A stretch of 64,000 nt of DNA, from positions 5,642,001 to 5,706,000 of the forward strand of contig CM121341.1 in assembly GCA_051530055.1 (NCBI GenBank), given 5' to 3'. The notes beneath the pieces are model-generated. The model was not told the DNA's origin. It worked only from the letters and a program-made list of their open reading frames with translations, and searched no databases. How positions within the stretch are numbered: the first letter of the stretch is position 1; the number at the start of each line of letters is the position of its first letter. The translations under genes were made by a program, and so were the position numbers. The DNA is from Neoechinorhynchus agilis. Taxonomy: Eukaryota; Acanthocephala. Of the stretch, positions 56,896 to 64,000 are shown piece after piece.

Positions 56896-57790
56896 AAATA
56901 TGTGATGACCGAGGGATTATTTTCACCAAAATTATATATTTTAACAAACCAGAAGGATTTTCTCTATTGAGGATTAATCCACTTGTGTTTTCACGCTCTC
57001 TCACAAACGATCAGTCTCCAGTTGAGAGAAACTTCTCCTATAAATCAAATAAGTTATGACCGGGGGATTATTTTCACCAAAATTATAAACTTTGACTAAC
57101 CCGAAGGATTTTCTCTATTGAGGATTAATCCAGTCGTGTTTTCACGCTCTCTCGTGAACGATCCGTCTCCAGTTGAGAGAAACTTCTCCTATAAATCAAA
57201 TAGGTTATTACCGAGGGATTATTTTCACTAAAATTATAAACTTTGATTAACCCGAAGGATTTTCTCTATTGAGGATTAATCCAGTCGTGTTTTCACGCTC
57301 TCTCACAAACGATCCGTCTCCAGTTGAGAGAAACTTCTCCTATAAATCAAATAGGTTATTACCGAGGGATTATTTTCACTAAAATTATAAACTTTGATTA
57401 ACCCGAAGGATTTTCTCTATTGAGGATTAATCCAGTTGTGTTTTCACGCTCTCTCACAAACGATCCGTCTCCAGTTGAGAGAAACTTCTCCTATAAATCA
57501 AATAAGTTACGACCAGGGGATTATTTTCACCAAAATTATAAACTTTGATTAACCCGAAGGATTTTCTCTATTGAGGATTAATCCAGTTGTGTTCTGACGC
57601 TCTCTCACAAACGATCCGTCTCCAGTTGAGAGAAACTTCTCTTATAAATCAAATAAGTCACGACCGGCGGATTATTTTCACCAAAATTATATATTTTAAC
57701 AAACCAGAAGGATTTTCAACCCGAAGGATTTTCTCTGTCGATGATATTAGCAATAGTATCGTCGTCTTCATCCATAAATCGCCAAATTCT
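56880..57790. repeat. 151-bp tandem array, six units
   Basis: Units marked by CTTCTCCTATAAATC at 57032, 57183, 57334, 57485 and 57636 are spaced exactly 151 bp, with a partial unit before them and a truncated one after. The sequence is unrelated to the 11.4-13.2 kb array despite the same period. Confidence 0.95.
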
Positions 57791-58182
57791 TATTCTCCGG
57801 TCACTATATTGGCTATCGTGTTTATTAGTTACATAAGGAACCGGAAATGAAATTTCATTAAATATTAAGCTTTTTTTAAAGTCTTATCGTGTTAATTCAA
57901 TTTTTATTCATTTCTGACAGCCACAGAGATTCCAAATATGAATTTTGTATCTTTCATCACTAAAAACATGTACACAAAGATCACCTTTTCTTACGAAATT
58001 TTCAAAAGTAGTAGGTTTCAGCGTCAATTTTTTAAATTGACATTATTATATCACAAAATTCTAGTCGCAACTTGACAGATCTACTAATATCGATCTGTCA
58101 TAATCATTTGTAAAGCATTCTATGAGGACCAGCTTTTGAAAGCGATATCAGTATCAAATTCCTAGTCGTCGTTCCGGCCAGA
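57791..58182. other. Spacer before the coiled-coil gene
   Basis: Nothing recognised. Confidence 0.35.
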
Positions 58183-58189
58183 GTATAAA
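58183..58189 (+). promoter_or_regulatory. TATA box of the coiled-coil gene
   Basis: TATAAAA sits about 200 bp before the ATG used here. The leader would contain a six-codon upstream ORF at 58212 (MLVVL). Confidence 0.4.
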
Positions 58190-58390
58190 ATTTGCTGACA
58201 AATAACAAAATATGCTGGTTGTCCTATAAGAAAAAGTCACACGTCGACATTGATAAACAAAACCGATTCTGCAACAACGGATTCTATTGATTGCAAAACG
58301 AGTGAACTCGGTTGTACGTTGACTGAATCTGAAATAATCTCATTAGAAATACGAGCCGAAGGGCCGTATGCTGTAAAAGAGATTGTAAAC

Positions 58391-58978
58391 ATGAGTGGTT
58401 CTAACAAACAACGCCCTCACTCTCCAAAGTTCATTTCAAATGGTCAAGGATTCAATGTACCTTTTAGAAGATCTAGAAGTGATCAAGATGAGCTGTTAAA
58501 AAGACTCACCCGGCTCGATTGGGAAAAGACGAGGACGATATTTTCTTTGGTAGCCTCAAGACTAGAACAAGCGGTGAGCTCCACTGAGAATGCTCTTTGT
58601 CGTCTTCAAAACGATTCTCGATGTCCTAACCGGCAGCGAAAGCAACATGCATCCGCTGAACTGAGGAAATTCAAATCTCATGTGATAGGAAATATGCGCC
58701 ATATTGATTGGGCCATTAAAGTTGTAGAGAATAGGCGACATCGTAACCAATCGGAGTTTGAACATGCTCTCGAGAAAATCGATATCCTTTACAGTCACTT
58801 AAAACAGTTGCATGAAAATTCCGGAGCCCAAATCGAGCTGGCTAGAGAATGTATATTAAGGAGGTAAGTAGCTTTCTGGAACAACGATATTATAATCATT
58901 TCATCTCAATTTAGTGAGTTTTTGATGCAAAGCTTGTACCGCCATCATTCATGCTCGAAAAAAGACAGAACTGTCTGA
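58391..58978 (+). CDS. Basic helical protein of unknown family
   Basis: Exons 58391-58863 and 58915-58978 (51-nt intron, GTAAGT...TTTAG) encode 178 aa. A Ser/Arg-rich start (KQRPHSPKF, PFRRSRSDQDE) precedes long amphipathic helices (TIFSLVASRLEQAVSSTENA, IDILYSHLKQLHE) that look like a three-helix bundle or coiled coil. The overall look resembles a syntaxin Habc-like bundle without a SNARE motif or membrane anchor; this is only an impression. The open frame extends upstream to about 58250, so an earlier start through another exon is possible. Confidence 0.55.
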
Positions 58979-59502
58979 TTGTATTATCAGAATAACTTAG
59001 CTTTCCTATATAATCAATCGAGTGCATGCTTCAAAAAGTTACATGGTCGTAAAAGTATTTTAAAATTCAAACTTGCTGCCGCAAACGAAATAATCGATAA
59101 ATAAGACTGCATAAAATTATTCTAGTATTTTCATTGGTTAGCCTCTAATTAAGCCATCCAATCAACATACATAACCATAAAAACAATTGGATTGTCACCA
59201 CCGTCCACAAAATTGGAACTCGCTCACCGATATATAAAAAATAGTTAATTTTAGCAATATAATTTGATTAGAAAAATGCTTCAAATTAGACGAGTGAATT
59301 TTAGACCCGTGGAGAAAATTAGATCCGCGGAATCCGTCTATCTCGAGAGTTCTTCACACGCATCTATTAAAATTACATAAACGCACAGAGCCGTGTGTGT
59401 GTTCAACGTATATAAGGACCGTGAGTGCTGGTAGTCGCGCGAGCTCGCAATCGCATTGAAAACGCACACTCACACGTCTTTCGCTCGCAATCCATTGCTG
59501 CG
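58979..59502. other. Spacer with isolated plus-strand TATA
   Basis: A clean TATATAAGG at 59409-59417 faces the 3' end of the WDR26 gene, with a GC-rich GTCGCGCGAGCTCG segment 25 bases later. It may promote a non-coding or antisense transcript; no plus-strand coding frame follows. Confidence 0.35.
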
Positions 59503-61693
59503 CTAAACGCCATGCTGTGATTGATCAGCACTTGCATCGACGCTGCCAAAGTGTTCTTTGACTTCGTCTAGAAACTTGTATCCTCGCATCGTTGGTAAAT
59601 GGTCTATTGAAGGATCATTCATAAAAGCTTCGTGATGAATCGCTCGTAGCCTACGTCGCTCTTCATCGCCTTCAATGCATCCAAATTGACTGAACGGTCG
59701 CTCACTGTCGTGATGGTGTGAAAGTTCACAATACTGACTTGAATCTTCATCTACAGGATAAAGACAAAGAATGAAATAGTCAACTAGAGATCTTTGCCCT
59801 TATCGCAATTACATTAAAGTCATAAGTAGTGAATTGCGATCGAGTATGAGCCACGTGACCCGTTTGGGCTATGTTCTCATGGACGCTATTTGCAATCCGT
59901 TTCGCATCTTCTTGGCTACCGCTTCCATTAGTCCAAACTATCAGAGTTCCGTCATCCTGTGCGCTGATTAAAATAGTCGGGAACGAGCTATTCCAGGCGA
60001 TTGCATTTGTGCAATAGAGCCTTGGATGAGGGATGTGAGTTCCAGAATTTGAATTCGCGAACGGATCACTGCTGGCAGATTGATCAGGAGGAAGCTGCGG
60101 ATTTCTGCGCTCCGATTGTGTCAGATCTGGGCCTGGGATAGGAGGCTGAAGGTAAAGAATTGGTGTAACGTGATTCGTGTTCCAGATTCTAATAATTCCA
60201 TCTTCTGCTCCGCAAGCCACAAAATGGTCCGATATTCCACCAAACTGGGGTTGATGAATGAAGAGCGAGTGAAAAGAGTTGACGAATCTATTTAGAAGAT
60301 TCATTGTGGGATACGAGTAAAGATTCAGACAATCGGGTCTAGATGCAACGACTAATTTGGTTTCTGCTTTGTCCAAAGTAAAAGACACAATTAACCGGCG
60401 TTCGGCAACAATTGACTCAAGTCGATTGGCATCAAGATCTAGCGACCTCAAACGTCTTCCTCCATCAACAAAAAGAACAATACCGGATAAAGTGACAAAG
60501 AGTTGGTTACACCGAATTCCAATGAATGCTTTAACTTGACCGGTATCGCTGTTGACCTTCACTAACTTTCCTTTCATACCACCAGCCGCAAAATGAAGAT
60601 TGTCCGGATACCAACCAACTGAATGAAAAATATCGTCCTGATGACCAGGAGTCATAGCCATGTGCCATTCACATCGATCCATGTTCCAAATAAAAACCTT
60701 AGTTGACTTCTCGGTCCCTGCTACAGCAAATCCTCTAGAATCTCGTCTCCAGGCAATAGTACCAACTTGTTTTTCAACATCAGGAACATCCAAGTCAAAT
60801 GAGTACTTTGGAACCAAACCCATTTTATTATTCTCACTACTTTCAAAGGTCCAAATACCAACCTTACCGTCTGAAGTACCAGTAGCAAGGAGTGTTCCAT
60901 CTGGCGAGAATGAACAGCACCATATCTCACAGCCATAGGCATTGATAACTTGATATTGCCGATATGGATGCTTTTCCTTAGGGCAGACATGACTCATACT
61001 GGCTGCTTCACCAGCGGGTGGAATATAATCGAGATCAACATTCGATGGATGAAATGGACATCGAATTTCGTTGTAGAGAGCAGCACGACGGACGATATCA
61101 TTTAATCGTCCGGCTGGAAGCATAGAACTACTCTCGGGCAGTATCCTTTCCAAATAGTTCACAACTGCTCGACGTCCACTCGCGATTTCGTCTTTAGTTA
61201 ATGCCTCATTCTTCTCAATTAACACATAATACATATCACAAGTATGAGATTGGTCAAGATATTGATACTCGCTCGTATCAGCCATTTCCGTCCGAATCCG
61301 CTCAACTGCCTCTGGATCAACGTCAGAACCACACATTTCAAGGATTTCTTGTCTCAGAACCCGTCTTAGAATCTTCTTTATACACAAAAGCGGCCGTGGA
61401 GGCGCAACATTTGATTTGAGTTCCTCATAAAGCTCAGTCTTCACTAATTGACGAACTGTATTCCAATCCCCGTTTAAAATACACTCTCGTAAATCTGAAG
61501 TGCGTGGCTCTTCGATTACAATTCCAGTCTCTTTAGATAACGCCTCAAGGGTTCGCTTAAGTCCCGTGTCCAATAAATGAACTCCAATTATGCGATAAAG
61601 TTTCTCCTGATCCGCAGTCAGTTTTATACTGGTGGTTTTCATGTCCGATTTCTTGACTTGAGGTCCATTGGACGCGTCTGAATCAGTGGCCAT
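59503..61693 (-). CDS. WDR26/GID7, CTLH ubiquitin-ligase scaffold
   Basis: A long exon ending near 59815 and a last exon 59750-59503. From ATG 61693 the order is LisH (KLYRIIGVHLLDTGLKRTLE), CTLH (LRECILNGDWNTVRQLV), a helical linker, the MLPAGRLNDIVRRA segment typical of WDR26 and a WD40 propeller (CSFSPDGTLLATGTSDGKVG; ISAQDDGTLIVWTNGSG). WDR26 organises the GID/CTLH E3 complex that degrades gluconeogenic and other targets. The frame stays open upstream to about 61909 (poly-Gln, RRRRR) without another ATG, so an upstream exon is likely. The last intron, 59751-59814, has inverted-repeat ends; canonical and non-canonical splicing give different C-termini. Confidence 0.9.
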
Positions 61694-61909
61694 GCTTTGT
61701 CTTGGTCTTTTGGTTGGGTTTGAACAAGGCACCGGTGTTCTTCTCCTCCTACGAGTTGGTTGTGCTGTTGTTACTTCTCTTGTTGAAGGTTGAGAGAGTT
61801 CTTGTTGTTGTTGTTGTTGTTGATTTGGAGTTTCAGTTATATTTCGAGAAGTGGCCGCTTGCCTAGTAGAGCGTTGACGGCCTCGATTTTGCCTTCTTGG
61901 TGCCAGTGT

Positions 61910-62499
61910 GAAATGACTTTAGTCGTGATGTGGTGAAAGTCTACATTCAAACAAAAACGGGAAGATCGTTGTTATTGAAAACACCGACTACACTGAAACT
62001 TATTATCCACAAAACAATTGAGCAGCTGAACCAGAAGTAAATTCAGGAAATCCTCTAATTATGGAGAATTTCCATTTAATAAGAGAAAATGGAGAAAGAC
62101 TACACGATAACGCAGAAATAAGTTAAATTTTCGATTGCAAATACCAATTTTTAACGCATCGAAACGAACCCGATTGAAAAAAAGGGAAATTATGGACTAT
62201 AAAAGTTTTCTTTTAAAAAAGCAGTTGGAATATAAAACTGGTATTAAGTATACAACTCATTGATTTCTATTAAGTCAATTGTTTTAGGACCAAATTATAG
62301 TCGCACTTTCGTCGGTTCCAAGAACAACAAAAAAGATTACAAGTCGCTGGCAGCAATAAACATTTCCAGGAAGAAAAAAATTGCTAATTTTTGTACTCAA
62401 GGGTAATAATTTCTTAGATAAATAAAAAAGATATCAATATCATTCACTTTTTATCGTATCGCAATCTTTATATGTTCTGCTAAAAACAAAAGAAAATAA
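61910..62499. other. Upstream flank of WDR26
   Basis: Probable 5' exon or promoter region; nothing definite. Confidence 0.35.
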
Positions 62500-62748
62500 T
62501 ATACCGAAAAGTTTATCGCAGAAGCCAGGATTGAGAGCATCGGCAAAAGAGATAGTTGCCTCGCCCATCGAAATAAGAAGCTACATTTCCGAATGCCTGG
62601 ACGAAGAAAACGAGGAACCGAAGCTACAAACCTTAGCTTAGAAGCCGAATCGACAAAAAAATGGTTTTTTCGTGTGTTCAATTGGCTCGTTTCGTTTACA
62701 ACGGTAATCCAAGTTCGAAACGTAAATGTTATTCACACGTCGATGTAG
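62500..62748 (+). CDS. Possible exon of a basic protein
   Basis: An 82-codon stop-free stretch with convincing composition (FIAEARIESIGKRDSCLAHR; MPGRRKRGTEATN; WFFRVFNWLVSFTTVI). No start, splice partner or family was identified. Confidence 0.25.
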   Translation, partial: YTEKFIAEARIESIGKRDSCLAHRNKKLHFRMPGRRKRGTEATNLSLEAESTKKWFFRVFNWLVSFTTVIQVRNVNVIHTSM

Positions 62749-62869
62749 CGAGGCAAACAATGAAAGTGTTTTTCGTACTCAGTGAGTATCATTGGAGTCA
62801 GAAATTCAAGATAGTGAGTTATTCAGGAAAAGGCGATGAATAAAAGTTGTTTTGTTTGTATCTCGGTAT

Positions 62870-63955
62870 TAAAAACTTGTCGTTTTGCGATGATTTGGGT
62901 CTTTAATGCTAAAGTTTTGGGAAAAAACCAAGCCGTAAAAATCAAAGTTATTTGAAAAGCTTAGAAATAATCGGAAACCATTGAGAACGAGACAGATAAA
63001 TAAACGAAATTGAGTTTGAAAAATGGGAAGCTTGTCGTTTTGCGATGATTTGGGTCTTTAATGTTCAAGTTTTGGGAAAAAACCAAGCCGTAAAAATCAA
63101 AGTTATTTCAGAAGTTTTGAAATAATCAGAAAAACTTGAGAACGAGACAGATTAATAAACGAAATTGAGTTTGAAAAAGGCGAAACTTGTCGTTTTGCGA
63201 TGATTTGAGTCTTTAATGCTAAAGTTTTGGGAAAAAACGGAGCCGTAAAAATCAAAGTTATTTCAGAAGTTTAGAAATAATTAGAAAAACTTGAGAACGA
63301 GACAGATAAATAAACGAAATTGAGTTTGAAAAATGGGAAGCTTGTCGTTTTGAGATGATTTGGGTCTTTAATGTTAAAGTTTTGGGAAAAAAACGGAGCT
63401 GTAAAAGTTAAAGTTATTTCAGAAGTTTTGAAATAATCAGAAAAACTTGAGAACGAGACAGATTAATAAACGAAATTGAGTTTGAAAAAGGCGAAACTTG
63501 TCGTTTTGCGATGATTTGAGTCTTTAATGCTAAAGTTTTGGGAAAAAACGGAGCCGTAAAAATCAAAGTTATTTCAGAAGTTTAGAAATAATCAGAAACC
63601 ATTGAGAACGAGAAAGATAAATAAACGAAATTGAGTTTGAAAAATGGGAAGCTTGTCGTTTTGAGATGATTTGGGTCTTTAATGTAAAAGTTTTGGGAAA
63701 AAACGGAGCCGTAAAAATCAAAGTTATTTCGAAAGTTTAAAAATAATCAGAAATTCTTGAGAACGAGAAAGATAAATAAACGAAATTGAGTTTGAAAAAT
63801 GGGAAGCTTGTCGTTTTGAGATGATTTGGGTCTTTAATGTAAAAGTTTTGGGAAAAAACGGAGCCGTAAAAATCAAAGTTATTTCGAAAGTTTTGAAATA
63901 ATCAGAAACCCTTGAGAACGAGACAGGAAAATAAACGAAATTGAGTTAAACGAAT
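62870..63955. repeat. 155-bp tandem array, seven units
   Basis: CTTGTCGTTTTG recurs at 62876, 63031, 63186, 63341, 63497, 63652 and 63807, that is every 155-156 bp. Units alternate between GGGAAGCTTGTCG and GGCGAAACTTGTCG starts in the first part, hinting at a two-unit higher-order repeat. Confidence 0.95.
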
Positions 63956-64000
63956 TAAACAATAAACACCAATTGGAATCGTAGGCTAGAAAGTAGTTTT

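Noticed and set aside
62451-62681. Minus-strand 76-codon frame upstream of WDR26 as its first exon
   Set aside because: Hydrophobic sequence unlike the WDR26 N-terminus, and no in-phase splice to the open frame ending near 61909 was found.

Overview
The window reads as nuclear DNA of a small-genome invertebrate animal. Most introns are 36-64 nt, genes lie every few kilobases on both strands, and 5' leaders are short behind TATA boxes. Several start codons directly follow an AG, as expected for trans-splicing. The myosin regulatory light chain and PEPCK look closest to nematode versions from memory, but the introns described below recall larvacean tunicates. I do not fix the phylum.

Region by region: two paralogous 88-119 aa orphan genes flank a four-EF-hand gene (0.8-3.3 kb). 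PEPCK copy 1 is at 3.7-5.75 kb, a long DNA hairpin at 6.2 kb and an 11-exon GLUT-type sugar transporter at 6.65-9.1 kb. A tRNA-derived SINE with a 221-bp array, a 12-unit 151-bp array and a GTSF1-like double CHHC zinc-finger gene occupy 9.9-14.1 kb. PEPCK copies 3 and 2 lie head-to-tail on the minus strand with only 69 bp between them (20.9-16.7 kb), probably one operon. A 1.14-kb segment carrying a split homeodomain is duplicated at 21.8 and 28.1 kb around an APH-fold kinase gene and a LINE graveyard. Next come a Penelope/GIY-YIG-like fragment, a membrane protein gene, a small secreted protein gene (32.2 kb) and an 11-unit array that repeats a 40-codon ORF (34.3-36.4 kb). Then follow alpha-actinin (36.9-39.8 kb), a lysine/glutamate-rich protein, non-muscle myosin regulatory light chain (43.3-43.9 kb), a foldback element, an unidentified gene and a higher-order tandem array (45-47.3 kb). 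A peptide-type GPCR (47.4-48.9 kb), more hairpins and arrays, two unidentified genes (55-56 kb), a coiled-coil gene (58.4 kb), WDR26/GID7 (59.5-61.7 kb) and a 155-bp array complete the window.

The most striking observation concerns introns. Alongside about two dozen ordinary GT-AG introns, five genes (EF-hand, GLUT, alpha-actinin, GPCR, WDR26) are interrupted by sequences whose removal restores the conserved protein but whose ends are not a usable GT-AG pair. Each is bounded by inverted repeats of about 11-20 bp, sometimes with a short direct repeat at the junction. They look like small transposon-like insertions now removed as non-canonical introns. A comparable MITE-derived non-canonical intron system has been described in the larvacean Fritillaria.

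A second theme is sequence homogenisation: three PEPCK genes share a near-identical 785-bp core inside otherwise divergent genes, and copies 1 and 2 share 1.7 kb including an intron. A third is tandem arrays of unrelated sequence with periods near 151-155 bp. Genes with clear families are housekeeping or cytoskeletal (gluconeogenesis, sugar uptake, actin crosslinking, actomyosin regulation, CTLH/GID ubiquitin ligase, small-RNA factor, neuropeptide signalling); I see no sign of a shared pathway beyond the PEPCK cluster.
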